Source: Pseudomonadota bacterium (lineage in GTDB: Bacteria > Pseudomonadota > Gammaproteobacteria > Burkholderiales > REEB80). Taken from it: a stretch of DNA of 40,510 nucleotides. Below are positions 9,486 through 18,061 of this stretch, piece by piece. The number at the start of each line of letters is the position of its first letter. Position 1 is the first letter of the stretch. The stretch is taken from the NCBI GenBank assembly GCA_028873515.1, contig JAGWIG010000022.1:1-40510 (forward strand), written 5' to 3'. The position numbers were made by a program, and so were the translations under genes. Under the pieces are notes generated by a model that was not told where the DNA came from, made no database searches, and was given only the letters and a program-made list of their open reading frames with translations.

Positions 9486-9868
9486 AATCTTTCTCCTCTT
9501 TCATTAAGGGTATGCAATACCCAATAACACTTTAAAATTTTCTCAACCATTTAGCGCAGACTTATACCTGAACAGTCCGGACACAAATAAGCTTAGTCAG
9601 CTAACTGAAAAGCCAGATTAGTTTTTTAACTGCCAAACCTTCACAAACAATTTCCCTGATCATGAATCACGATTTGAGGCAAACACTGAAAGTATGCTGG
9701 CTGAAACTGAAGTGAATCTTAAGATAGCTCAAAAACTTTACAGAAAATGGTAATATATGCAGAATTTTAACTGCTTCCGTCCAAGAACTGTGGTCCAACC
9801 CATTTGAGGCAAACTCCTGTTTCATACTGGAAACATCCCAGACACCAACCAATCCAGATTGATTTATT
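9486..9868. promoter_or_regulatory. Divergent promoter region with a 13-bp direct repeat
   Basis: This region separates the cytochrome c gene (left) from the response regulator (right). The exact 13-mer ATTTGAGGCAAAC occurs twice, at 9672-9684 and 9802-9814, in the same orientation and 130 bases apart (start to start), the second copy ending 54 bases before the regulator's ATG. A duplicated word of this length in a promoter region suggests a regulator-binding site, possibly for the response regulator itself (autoregulation). The start of 9869 has no strong Shine-Dalgarno. Confidence 0.45.
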
Positions 9869-10534
9869 ATGCGCATACTCCTGGTTGAAGATGACACCCT
9901 GCTAGGGAATGGGATCGAAGCAGGACTTAAACATTCTGGTTTCACTATAGACTGGGCCAAGAACGGGCATGAAGCCCAGCTAGCCCTGGAAACTGGAAGT
10001 TATGAACTTCTTGTCCTGGATATCGGTTTACCGATCATCAATGGCATGGATCTGCTCAAACGCCTTCGCCGGGAAGGAAATCACACACCAGTACTGATGT
10101 TGACTGCACGCGATTCCATTGCCGACCGTGTAAAGGGACTTGATGCCGGTGCAGATGATTATCTGTTAAAACCTTTCGATTTAAGCGAACTGGTAGCTCG
10201 CATCCATGCATTGACAAGAAGGGCACATGGCCGTAGCAGCACACCCATTCATTACACGGATCTCATCTTTGAACCTAAACAGTACTGGGTACGAAAAGGC
10301 AGTGAAACCATTCAGCTTTCACCAAAAGAAAGCGCCATCCTGGGGGCTTTACTGAATCATTGCGGAACCGCCCTGTCCAGATCACAGCTTGAAAACAGCC
10401 TTTACGGATGGAACGAAGAAATAGAAAGCAATGCTGTAGAAGTGCATGTCTATCACCTTCGTCAAAAACTCGGGGCCAATCTGATAAAAACCATACGCGG
10501 AGTGGGCTATCTTATCCGGAAAGAATCTTCTTGA
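9869..10534 (+). CDS. OmpR/PhoB-family response regulator (QseB/PmrA-like)
   Basis: A 221-residue transcription regulator. The receiver domain (residues 1-~115) has the acidic pocket EDD at 7-9, phospho-acceptor Asp51 in LVLDIGLP, the T in MLTARD and Lys in LLKPFD. The C-terminal winged helix (~128-219) has the family's LSPKESAILGALL and the recognition-helix region SNAVEVHVYHLRQKLG followed by IKTIRGVGYLI. It should bind DNA when phosphorylated by the kinase encoded immediately downstream, with which it overlaps by 4 bases. Similarity to QseB/PmrA is general; the signal and target genes are unknown. Confidence 0.93.
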   Translation: MRILLVEDDTLLGNGIEAGLKHSGFTIDWAKNGHEAQLALETGSYELLVLDIGLPIINGMDLLKRLRREGNHTPVLMLTARDSIADRVKGLDAGADDYLLKPFDLSELVARIHALTRRAHGRSSTPIHYTDLIFEPKQYWVRKGSETIQLSPKESAILGALLNHCGTALSRSQLENSLYGWNEEIESNAVEVHVYHLRQKLGANLIKTIRGVGYLIRKESS

Positions 10535-11898
10535 AATACTTTTCAATACGGCGTCGCTTGACTTTACTCATGCTCGGAAGCATTTTTCTGGCATGGTCGG
10601 CCATGCTGCCATTAAGTTTTTTTAGTGCCAGAAATGAAATCAATCAGCTTATAGATGTTCAGCTTGAACAAAGTGCCCAAACGATCACCCTCCTTGACCT
10701 TCATAAGCTCAGGGTACTTGCAGATTCGACAGAAAAAGCAGATTCGGTCAACGACAAGGACGGGGACAATGATCGGCTAAACATGCAATTCCAGGTATGG
10801 ACCCGTTCAGGGGAGCTCTTGACCCACAGTCCCGGTTCACCAGATTTTGCCTATGCGCCCAAAGATGGGTTCAGCACAATCACAATCAACACCAAACATT
10901 GGCGCACTTATGCACGCCATGATCCAAAAGGAAAATACCAGATTCGGCTATTTGAAAGCGTCAAGTCCAGAGAAAGCCTGATTAACCGGGATGCATGGCA
11001 TATTGCACAATTTCTGCTGGTTGTCCTTCCCTTGCCCCTGCTCCTTGTCTGGTTGAGCATTGGCAAAGGTTTAGCCCCTCTACGGGTTATTTCCGACATG
11101 CTCTCCATCCGGAATGCAAAAAACCTGGATCCTGTCATTCCGGAAACGGTTCCCATCGAGGCAAAGCAGCTACTTGACTCAATTAACCACTTGCTTGAAG
11201 GACTGGAACAATCCCTTCTTCGCGAGCGAGCATTTACCTCTGATGCCGCCCATGAACTACGTAATCCGCTGGCAGCTATCAAGGTACAGGCCGAAGTGGC
11301 ACTTGTTTCAGAAGATTCCGCTCAACGCGAACAGGCAATCAAGCAGGTCATCACCGGTGTTAACCGCCTGTCCCGTCTCATGCATCAACTGCTGATGCTT
11401 GCACGACTCGATCAAGCTACCTGGAGCTTCACAAAACCCGTTGATTTGGGAAATATTGTTGTTGAATGTGCAGGAGGTCTTGCAGACCAGGCGCTTACAC
11501 GTGGCATATCCATGGAAGTCAAGGCGCAACCAGAATCGTACTGGCCAGGAGAAGCTTCCCTGCTTGTGACGATGATAGAAAACCTGGTAGACAATTCGAT
11601 TAAATATGGAAAAGAAAATGGTCGAATCAGGCTTGGGGTCATAAGCAGGAAAAACCTGATCCTGCTCTGGGTAGAAGATGATGGGCCAGGTATACTGCCC
11701 AATGAACAGGAACGCCTTCTGGATAGATTCTACCGCTCAGACAACCATCCTGATGTGGAAGGTAGCGGTCTGGGCCTTTCTATTGTCAATAAAATCGTTG
11801 AAATCCATGGCGGAAAAATTCGTTTTGGTCAAGGAATCAATGGCTTTGGCCTTAAAGTGGAAATCCTGTTTGAGCATTTTCATCCTGTTTTAACCTGA
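10531..11898 (+). CDS. QseC-like sensor histidine kinase
   Basis: A 455-residue inner-membrane kinase. The start is a TTG at 10531 overlapping the regulator's stop (TTGA); a longer open frame begins at 10408 but lies within the regulator gene, so it was rejected. TM1 covers ~10-32 and TM2 ~157-177, with a periplasmic sensor region between them that fits the 2CSK_N domain. A HAMP-like linker follows, then the H-box with His241 in AAHELRNPLAAIK, the N-box NLVDNSIKYG, the G1 box EDDGPGI and the G2 box GSGLGLSIV. All catalytic boxes are intact, so it should autophosphorylate and pass phosphate to Asp51 of the upstream regulator. The ligand is not known. Confidence 0.92.
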   Translation: MKYFSIRRRLTLLMLGSIFLAWSAMLPLSFFSARNEINQLIDVQLEQSAQTITLLDLHKLRVLADSTEKADSVNDKDGDNDRLNMQFQVWTRSGELLTHSPGSPDFAYAPKDGFSTITINTKHWRTYARHDPKGKYQIRLFESVKSRESLINRDAWHIAQFLLVVLPLPLLLVWLSIGKGLAPLRVISDMLSIRNAKNLDPVIPETVPIEAKQLLDSINHLLEGLEQSLLRERAFTSDAAHELRNPLAAIKVQAEVALVSEDSAQREQAIKQVITGVNRLSRLMHQLLMLARLDQATWSFTKPVDLGNIVVECAGGLADQALTRGISMEVKAQPESYWPGEASLLVTMIENLVDNSIKYGKENGRIRLGVISRKNLILLWVEDDGPGILPNEQERLLDRFYRSDNHPDVEGSGLGLSIVNKIVEIHGGKIRFGQGINGFGLKVEILFEHFHPVLT

Positions 11899-11922
11899 AG
11901 CAGTGAATAAATGCTTCAGGTT
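11892..11922. terminator. Perfect 11-bp hairpin at the end of the kinase gene
   Basis: The sequence AACCTGAAGCA (11892-11902) is followed after a 9-base loop by its exact complement TGCTTCAGGTT (11912-11922). The stem includes the kinase stop codon. There is no strong T run after it on the plus strand, and TTTT precedes it, so efficiency as a rho-independent terminator is uncertain. It could also protect the 3' end of the mRNA. Confidence 0.5.
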
Positions 11923-12235
11923 CAGTTATAACATGACCTCTTGAGAACGAGAAGAATTCAATAAGATTAAAATTCTGTCAACAGGTCTGTCCATGTACAA
12001 GTCCTCCCCTGATTCACTTCATGAATAGACAGTATGGTGTGGATTTTTCCATTCCTTCCAAAAAAAGGTATCCAGTCTCAAAAAAGAAGAAGGCTTGGAT
12101 CATGTCAGGTCCTAATCCAGGCCTCAATGCATCCTCCGCCAGCAGAGCGTGGGCCAACTTTTTACCCTGCGATGGATCTTGCCATTTAAACCTGCTTGTG
12201 CAAAAAATATCCGGAAATAATTTTGTCCAGAGGTT
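11923..12235. other. Intergenic stretch before the PAS-kinase gene
   Basis: About 310 bases. A 77-codon frame (12021-12254) overlaps the next gene's start and shows no recognisable family. The promoter of the PAS-kinase/NarL pair must lie here; I see no unambiguous boxes. Confidence 0.45.
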
Positions 12236-13855
12236 ATGCAGAGAATACAGATGAATGAAATCGAAGATTTACAGAAAGCCATATTCAATACTATCCCGGA
12301 CATGGCCTGGCTTAAAGACAGAAAGTCACGCTACATAGCCGTCAATGAAGCCTATATCGCAGCATGCGGACTCAAGGAGCATGAAATCCTGAGCCGCAAC
12401 CCCCTTGATATATGGCCGACTGAATGGGCTGAAACTTACCTCAAGACTGACCAGGAGGTCATTCGAACCGGAAAGCGGAAACGATACGAAGAGTGGCGCT
12501 ATGACCAAAATGGCAAATTACGATGGTTTGATACCATCAAAACCCCCTTTCGCAACTTAAAAGGTGAAATTATTGGCACAGCAGGCATCTCGCGCGACAT
12601 CACCCAACGCAAGGAAGCCGAGGAAAATCTCGCCCGGTTCAACAGATTTTATGCCGTACGTAGCCAGACAAACCAGATTATCGCACGCACCCGGGATCGG
12701 CAGGTCCTGTTTTATAAAACCTGCAAGATAATCGTGCAGAATGGAGGGCTTAAAGCAGCCTTAATCGGGCTATTCAACAACTCCAGCCCTGGGCTCGACG
12801 CCACTTCCTTTTACCCCGGAAAAAACAGTATTGTTCATGGAATGAAGCGGCTATTGACCGAACTATTGCCTGATGATCTGGCTGGATTCCGCCGTCATGG
12901 AGCCCACGCCCTCATTTGCAACCATTCAGGTTCATTCCATCAGATCCCTGGGTTGGCAAGATTTGCCTCCTTGCATCATTCTTCGAGTTTTGCCCTGTTT
13001 CCTCTTGTCCAAGGTAAAAAACCCATCGGGATCCTGTTCCTTTTTGCAAAGGAAGAACATTTTTTTTCAGAAGATATCGTTCTGCTCCTTTCAGAACTGA
13101 CTGCAGACCTGTCATTTGCCCTGAATTCAATTATTGATGGACAGCGTCGACAAAAAGCTGAGGAAGAATTATTTGAATCACGTCATCAATTACGTGAATT
13201 GTCCGCTTTTTTGCAAAAGATTCGCGAAGAGGAACGCTCAAATATTTCCCGGGAACTGCATGATGAACTTGGACAGACATTAACCGCGTTAACAATGGGT
13301 CTGCAATGGACAAAAAAGGAACTGCTTTCCCATCAGTCAAGAATCAGCAGCAAACTGGACTCACTTATTGAACTCACACAGACAACCACTGAATCAGTTC
13401 GACGGATTGCGTCAGATTTACGTCCACTCATGCTCGATGAACTAGGGCTTGAACCTGCTATCGAATGGCTGATAGAAACTTTCTCCGAACAGAGTTCAAT
13501 CCAGATCGAATTCAAGTCAGAAATATCGTCAAGACAGTTCAGCAGCGAAATCAATACAGCATTGTTCCGAATCCTCCAGGAATCCCTTACTAATGTCAGT
13601 CGCCATGGTGAAGCGACACAGGTCAGTATCGACATCACTGAAACCGGAACCGATATCCAGATGCGTGTCAAAGATAATGGTTGCGGAATCCAGGATATTG
13701 GAGCAGCCTCTAAAAAAAGCCTCGGTCTTATCGGTATGCGTGAACGGGCATACATGCTCGGTGGTACATTCAGCATATCCAGCCAGGAAAAAGCTGGCAC
13801 AATGATTGAGGTCATCATTCCCAAAATATCAGGAGTCACAGCAAGACATGATTGA
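12236..13855 (+). CDS. PAS/GAF-type sensor histidine kinase of the NarL/NarX-DegS class
   Basis: Up to 539 residues (ATG 12236 or, leaving five residues out, ATG 12251). There is no transmembrane segment, so the kinase is probably cytosolic. Residues ~12-128 form a PAS domain (FNTIPDMAWLKDRKSRY, ending in GTAGISRDITQRKEAE), then a GAF-like segment (~140-310), a coiled linker, and a HisKA_3 dimerisation domain with His342 in ISRELHDELGQTLTALTMGL. The HATPase has an N-box (LQESLTNVSRHG), a G1 box (VKDNGCGI) and the motif SLGLIGMRERA typical of this class. It overlaps its response regulator by 8 bases. The catabolic gene unit that follows is the likely target. The PAS/GAF ligand is unknown. Confidence 0.9.
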   Translation: MQRIQMNEIEDLQKAIFNTIPDMAWLKDRKSRYIAVNEAYIAACGLKEHEILSRNPLDIWPTEWAETYLKTDQEVIRTGKRKRYEEWRYDQNGKLRWFDTIKTPFRNLKGEIIGTAGISRDITQRKEAEENLARFNRFYAVRSQTNQIIARTRDRQVLFYKTCKIIVQNGGLKAALIGLFNNSSPGLDATSFYPGKNSIVHGMKRLLTELLPDDLAGFRRHGAHALICNHSGSFHQIPGLARFASLHHSSSFALFPLVQGKKPIGILFLFAKEEHFFSEDIVLLLSELTADLSFALNSIIDGQRRQKAEEELFESRHQLRELSAFLQKIREEERSNISRELHDELGQTLTALTMGLQWTKKELLSHQSRISSKLDSLIELTQTTTESVRRIASDLRPLMLDELGLEPAIEWLIETFSEQSSIQIEFKSEISSRQFSSEINTALFRILQESLTNVSRHGEATQVSIDITETGTDIQMRVKDNGCGIQDIGAASKKSLGLIGMRERAYMLGGTFSISSQEKAGTMIEVIIPKISGVTARHD

Positions 13856-14489
13856 AATCCTGATAGCAGACGATCACACAATCTTTCGGGATGGTCTCAA
13901 ACAGATTATCAGTGACGAACCCGACATGGTCGTAGCAGGTGAAGCCATGGATGGTAACGAAGTCCTTCATAAAATCCGTGAACGTCACTGGGATCTCCTG
14001 ATCCTGGACATGTCCATGCCTGGTAAAAACGGCATTGCACTGATCCAGCAAATCAAGGCCCTCTATCCTGATCTGCCGGTTCTCATCCTGAGCATGCACC
14101 ACGAAAACCAGTTTGCCATTCAGGCCATCAAGGCTGGGGCTTCAGGTTATATCACCAAAAACAGTGCTACCAGCCAACTCATTGATGGTATCCGGAAAAT
14201 TTTCAGCGGGGGAATGTTCATGAGTTCAGGCATTGCAGAAAAATTTGCCATGCTGTTACGCAACCCCTCCAGTTCCCTGCCTCACACATTACTGACTGCA
14301 CGCGAATTCCAGGTTTTCCAGATGCTGGTTGAAGGCCAGAAACTTTCACAAATCGCCGCCACCCTTACACTTAGCATCAAGACTGTCAGTACACATAAAA
14401 CAAACATCCTGCAAAAAATGAACCTGGCCACTACGGCAAGCCTGGTACATTACGCCATTAGACAGCATCTTTTTGAGGATGGGCTCTGA
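13848..14489 (+). CDS. NarL/FixJ-family response regulator
   Basis: A 213-residue regulator. ATG 13848 overlaps the kinase stop by 8 bases and gives the normal N-terminus MIEILIADDH; the frame is open a little further upstream inside the kinase gene. The receiver has Asp54 (LLILDMSMPG) as phospho-acceptor and the switch Lys in GYITKNS. The C-terminal LuxR-type helix-turn-helix is in LTAREFQVFQMLVEGQKLSQ and SIKTVSTHKTNILQKM. With the upstream HisKA_3 kinase it forms a complete two-component system. Its position directly before the hydrolase/porin unit suggests that it activates that unit, which is inference from order only. Confidence 0.92.
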   Translation: MIEILIADDHTIFRDGLKQIISDEPDMVVAGEAMDGNEVLHKIRERHWDLLILDMSMPGKNGIALIQQIKALYPDLPVLILSMHHENQFAIQAIKAGASGYITKNSATSQLIDGIRKIFSGGMFMSSGIAEKFAMLLRNPSSSLPHTLLTAREFQVFQMLVEGQKLSQIAATLTLSIKTVSTHKTNILQKMNLATTASLVHYAIRQHLFEDGL

Positions 14490-14515
14490 TTCCTCTCAGA
14501 AAAATCCTAGTAAAA

Positions 14516-14533
14516 AATCGGAGTTTGCCGATT
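14516..14533 (+). terminator. Weak hairpin between the regulator and the hydrolase unit
   Basis: AATCGG at 14516-14521 and CCGATT at 14528-14533 form a 6-bp stem with a 6-base loop, followed by AATTTCT. It is short, so it could be only a partial terminator or chance. Confidence 0.3.
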
Positions 14534-14591
14534 AATTTCTCCCTACCTCTAGCCTATGATGATTTCAATATCATTCGATGCTGGAGATGTC

Positions 14592-16187
14592 ATGCGCATG
14601 ACCCGACCCGTATGTCGAGCAGAAAACGGCATGGTAAGCACTGCCCATTATCTGGCTTCTGTACAGGCACTGGATATACTCAAGGAAGGGGGAACTGCCG
14701 TCGATGCTGCCATTTGTGCGGCTTCCACCCTCGGTGTGGTTCTTCCTCACATGATTGGCATCGGTGGCGATGCGTTCTGGCTTATTTACAATGCCCGCAG
14801 CAAAAAGCTCTCTGCCCTTAATGGCAGTGGCTATTGCGGCCGCCATGTCAACATTGAACACTATGCAGGCCATCAAGCTATTCCTGCACGGGGACCTTTA
14901 TCAGCCATAACTGTTGCAGGGGCTGTAGATAGCTGGGATCTGGCCTATCGTGATCATGGCAGATTGCCACTGGCAAGGCTTCTTGAACCTGCCATCCATT
15001 ATGCCCGCAATGGATTTCCAGTCAGTGATGACCTGAGCCGCTGGATGGCAGAAGATCAGAAAGAACTGAATGCTGATCCAGGTGCTTCCAGTCTGTTCCT
15101 GAATCATGGGCACGCCTATGCGCCAGGGAGCCTGCTCAAGCAACCTGCCCTTGCTCAGACCCTGGAGCACATTGCCCAACAAGGGCCCAGATATTTTTAT
15201 ACCCATACTAGTCGCAGTCTGGCTAGCTACCTAAGCAGCCGGGGCGGACTTTTAAGTCCAGATGATTTTACCGACTATCACGCCCGGTGGGTCAACCCCA
15301 TTTCAGTGCCCTACCGTAACTGCCAGGTACACCAGGTTCCTCCCCCATCACAGGGTATTGCGGGATTAATGATCCTGAATTTCCTGAATGGTCTTGACCT
15401 ATCCTCCTATAGCGATAACTCTTCTGCCTATTACCACGCATTAATCCAGGCCGTGAAATGGGCATTCAGTAAACGGGACCGCCATCTGGGTGACCCGGGA
15501 TTTATTGACATTCCAGTTTCCAGACTGCTTGATCCCCTGCTTTCTGACAGTGAAAGATCGATCTGGCTCAATGATTCATCCCAATCCCACCTTAACCGAC
15601 CCGGTGGCAGCGATACCAGTTTCATCTGTACGGCTGATCGGGAAGGAAATGTCGTGGGCCTTGTTCAAAGCCTGTATTTTGACTTTGGTGCCTGTATGGC
15701 TGATCCGGAATCTGGTGTCCTGCTGCAGAACCGTGGCCATTTCTTTTCACTGGATCCACTTCACCCCAATTTTTTAAAACCAGGCAAACAATCCGCCTCG
15801 ACCTTGATGTCCGCCATGGCATTCAAAGACGGATTGCCATTTATGGTTTATGGCACGCAGGGAGGCGAGGGACAACCGCAAACGCAAACCTCCATTCTTA
15901 CCCGCGTAGTCGATTTTGGACTGGATGTACAGGCTGCCATTGAAGCTCCCCGTGTCCTTTACGGACGTACCTGGGGGGATAGTGCCAGCAAGCTCCTTAT
16001 CGAAGATAAGGCTGGAAACAAGGTGTTTGAAGCTTTATCCGGGGAATGGGGTCATAACCCGGAAGCCGTTCCCTGGCCCTACCCCCGCATGGGAACAGCC
16101 CAGGCTATCCGTCTTAAAGGCCCATGGTCGTCAAGCTTCGAAGGTGGGGCCGATCCCCGCGGTGAAGGACTGGCCCTCGGTTACTGA
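14592..16187 (+). CDS. Gamma-glutamyltranspeptidase-like (Ntn) hydrolase, cytoplasmic
   Basis: About 531 residues from ATG 14592, chosen because GGAG lies 5 bases upstream; ATG 14556 is the longest alternative. The whole protein is GGT-like: DILKEGGTAVDAAICAASTL near the N-terminus, PARGPLSAITVAGAVDSW, and the autoprocessing region GGSDTSFICTADREGN, where Thr354 (numbered from 14556) is the expected N-terminal nucleophile of the small subunit. PGKQSASTLMSAM and GTQGGEGQPQTQ are the downstream substrate-site motifs. No signal peptide is present, unlike periplasmic GGT. Cytoplasmic members include oxamate amidohydrolase (HpxW) and other amide hydrolases, so an amidase on a small N-compound is as likely as glutathione hydrolysis. 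It is the first gene of a four-gene unit. Confidence 0.85.
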   Translation: MRMTRPVCRAENGMVSTAHYLASVQALDILKEGGTAVDAAICAASTLGVVLPHMIGIGGDAFWLIYNARSKKLSALNGSGYCGRHVNIEHYAGHQAIPARGPLSAITVAGAVDSWDLAYRDHGRLPLARLLEPAIHYARNGFPVSDDLSRWMAEDQKELNADPGASSLFLNHGHAYAPGSLLKQPALAQTLEHIAQQGPRYFYTHTSRSLASYLSSRGGLLSPDDFTDYHARWVNPISVPYRNCQVHQVPPPSQGIAGLMILNFLNGLDLSSYSDNSSAYYHALIQAVKWAFSKRDRHLGDPGFIDIPVSRLLDPLLSDSERSIWLNDSSQSHLNRPGGSDTSFICTADREGNVVGLVQSLYFDFGACMADPESGVLLQNRGHFFSLDPLHPNFLKPGKQSASTLMSAMAFKDGLPFMVYGTQGGEGQPQTQTSILTRVVDFGLDVQAAIEAPRVLYGRTWGDSASKLLIEDKAGNKVFEALSGEWGHNPEAVPWPYPRMGTAQAIRLKGPWSSSFEGGADPRGEGLALGY

Positions 16188-16211
16188 AGACGACTTAAAG
16201 GAGATGCTGAT

Positions 16212-17483
16212 ATGGAAATAGACTTGCTCATCAAAAACGTACGGGTTCACGATGACAAACCACTTGTAGACATTGCCATTCACGATGGCAAAATTGTGGC
16301 CATTGAAACAGGAATAAACACTAAAACCCATGAAACCATTGATGCACAAGGGCGTGCAGCCATACCAGGTTTCGTCGAGCCTCACCTCCATATCGATAAG
16401 GCGTTTCTGCATCGACGTCTGCCGGCAGTACAGGGGACGCTGGAAGAAGCCATCCGGGTAACTGGTATTCTTAAAGGCAAACAGCAACGACAGGATGTCC
16501 TGGGCCGGTCCAGACGAGTCCTGGATATGGCGGTAAAAAACGGAACCATAGCAATCCGGGCCCATCCTGACGTGGATTTGATTCAGGGCCTGATTGGAGT
16601 CGAAACATTACTTGAACTGAAGGAAGAATACCAGAATCTGCTGGATATCCAGATTGTGGCTTTTCCCCAGGAAGGCATCATCAAATCAGCCGGCACCCTT
16701 GAACTGATGGAAGAGGCAATGGGCATGGGAGCAGACGTGGTAGGAGGATGCCCTTATAACGAAGTGTCCTGGACAGACACGCAACGTCACATAGACATGG
16801 TATTTACCATGGCGCAAAAGCATGACGCACATATTGACATGCACGCGGATTTCGCGGACGACACATCTGATCATCGCTTTGCTGCAGCTGCCTATATTGC
16901 CCAAAAAACCATGGATACTCATTACGAGGGAAGGGTTTCATTAGGTCATGTAACCAGTCTTGGCGCACTTGATCCAGATGAAGCCAAGCCCGTCATCGAA
17001 CTCCTGCGCCAGGCACAGATCAATATTATCACTTTGCCTGCGACAGATTTATATCTTGGGGGACGCAAAGATACCAAAAACCAGCGCCGGGGTCTCACGC
17101 CTGTCCGTTCACTTACCCAGGCCGGAGTCAACGTTGCCTATTCTTCCAACAATATCCGAAATGCCTTTACCCCCTTTGGCAAAGCTGATCCCCTGGTCAT
17201 CGGGAACATGCTCGCCCACGTCATCCAGTTTGGCACCCTGGATAACCAGGCTGCGATATTGCGCATGGGCACGCAAAATGCAGCCAAAGCGATGGGAATA
17301 GAAAAAGCCTATGGCCTGGAAGTCGGTAAACAGGCTGATCTTGTCATTCTTGACACCTTTGAGGTAGCCGATGCCCTGCTTGATATTCCACCCCGTTCCT
17401 GGGTGATCAAGCGAGGCAAGATAACTGTTGTCACCCACTATAGCTGTGAAATCCACCATCATCATCAAGGAGGTAAGCAATGA
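16212..17483 (+). CDS. Cytosine-deaminase-like amidohydrolase with altered active site
   Basis: A 423-residue TIM-barrel amidohydrolase with an AAGGAG site before ATG 16212. PHLHID (His58, His60), the QIVAFPQEGI segment with its Gln, HADFADD (His211) and GHVTSLG (His246) align with cytosine deaminase (CodA). Two residues differ: the catalytic Glu of the CodA HCDE motif is Phe214, and the metal-binding/catalytic Asp of GHDD is Asn313 (SSNNIRN). It is therefore probably not a cytosine deaminase. From memory, uncharacterised relatives carry the same Phe and Asn-Asn pattern, which would make this a natural subfamily and not a decayed gene. It sits 24 bases after the GGT-like gene and overlaps DUF1097 by 4 bases, so hydrolysis of a cyclic amide or amidine in the same pathway is plausible. 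The C-terminus ends in a His-rich tail. Confidence 0.83.
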   Translation: MEIDLLIKNVRVHDDKPLVDIAIHDGKIVAIETGINTKTHETIDAQGRAAIPGFVEPHLHIDKAFLHRRLPAVQGTLEEAIRVTGILKGKQQRQDVLGRSRRVLDMAVKNGTIAIRAHPDVDLIQGLIGVETLLELKEEYQNLLDIQIVAFPQEGIIKSAGTLELMEEAMGMGADVVGGCPYNEVSWTDTQRHIDMVFTMAQKHDAHIDMHADFADDTSDHRFAAAAYIAQKTMDTHYEGRVSLGHVTSLGALDPDEAKPVIELLRQAQINIITLPATDLYLGGRKDTKNQRRGLTPVRSLTQAGVNVAYSSNNIRNAFTPFGKADPLVIGNMLAHVIQFGTLDNQAAILRMGTQNAAKAMGIEKAYGLEVGKQADLVILDTFEVADALLDIPPRSWVIKRGKITVVTHYSCEIHHHHQGGKQ

Positions 17484-17983
17484 AAAAACCACCAGCCGAA
17501 ATCGTCGCCTCACTTCTGGCCATTACAACAATCCTGCTTTCGCTTCCACCCTACAATCTTCCACCATGGGCGGTATTTATTAGCTGGGCAGGTACATTCG
17601 CCATGGGAGGGCCGTCCCGTGAGAACCTGGGGCGTATCTGGAGAGTCATGCCCATCGGCTCCTTTTTTGCAATGATTATCACTCTTTCATTTTTCAAGGC
17701 TTCGCATTATTTTTCAGGCACGAGCTTCATCATCTCGCAAATGGTTATTCTGTTTGTATTCAATACAGCTTTGCTATTGATTGCGCGTATCAAAACCTTC
17801 GCTTTTCCGCCCGGCATGTTTTTTGGCTTTGCTTCTTACTTTGCAACAATGTTTGGAGGGTTCGGACCTATTCCCAAAAACCCTTATGCCGCTTTTGTTG
17901 CAGTCGTCATCATGAACGCAATCGGTCCAGCTTATGCATGGATTAACTATAACTTTGCATCTCATCGGGAACATCACGCCTGA
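17480..17983 (+). CDS. DUF1097 integral membrane protein
   Basis: A 167-residue inner-membrane protein with about five hydrophobic helices (~8-26, 30-45, 53-72, 82-102, 110-128, 135-155). The sequence pattern (W-A-x-F-x-G-A/T-F in the first third, PGMFFGFASYFATMFGG near residue 115) fits DUF1097, the family of E. coli YcdZ, whose function is not established. The start has an excellent AAGGAGG site and overlaps the amidohydrolase stop (ATGA), so coupling is tight. Since no other inner-membrane transporter is present in the unit, a role in moving the pathway's substrate or product is a reasonable guess. Confidence 0.8.
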   Translation: MKKPPAEIVASLLAITTILLSLPPYNLPPWAVFISWAGTFAMGGPSRENLGRIWRVMPIGSFFAMIITLSFFKASHYFSGTSFIISQMVILFVFNTALLLIARIKTFAFPPGMFFGFASYFATMFGGFGPIPKNPYAAFVAVVIMNAIGPAYAWINYNFASHREHHA

Positions 17984-18061
17984 TCCTGAAACAGGCCAGA
18001 AACCAAACAAACCAAAAAACTGCAATCAAGAAACCAAACCATCCTATCGAGGGGAACATGA

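Noticed and set aside
10408-10530. 41-residue N-terminal extension of the QseC-like kinase
   Set aside because: It overlaps the winged-helix coding part of the regulator and has no signal or membrane character; TTG 10531 coupled to the regulator stop is better.
13333-13881. 182-codon minus-strand frame
   Set aside because: Antisense to the conserved HisKA_3/HATPase region of the PAS kinase; its Ser/Ile-rich sequence is a typical shadow.
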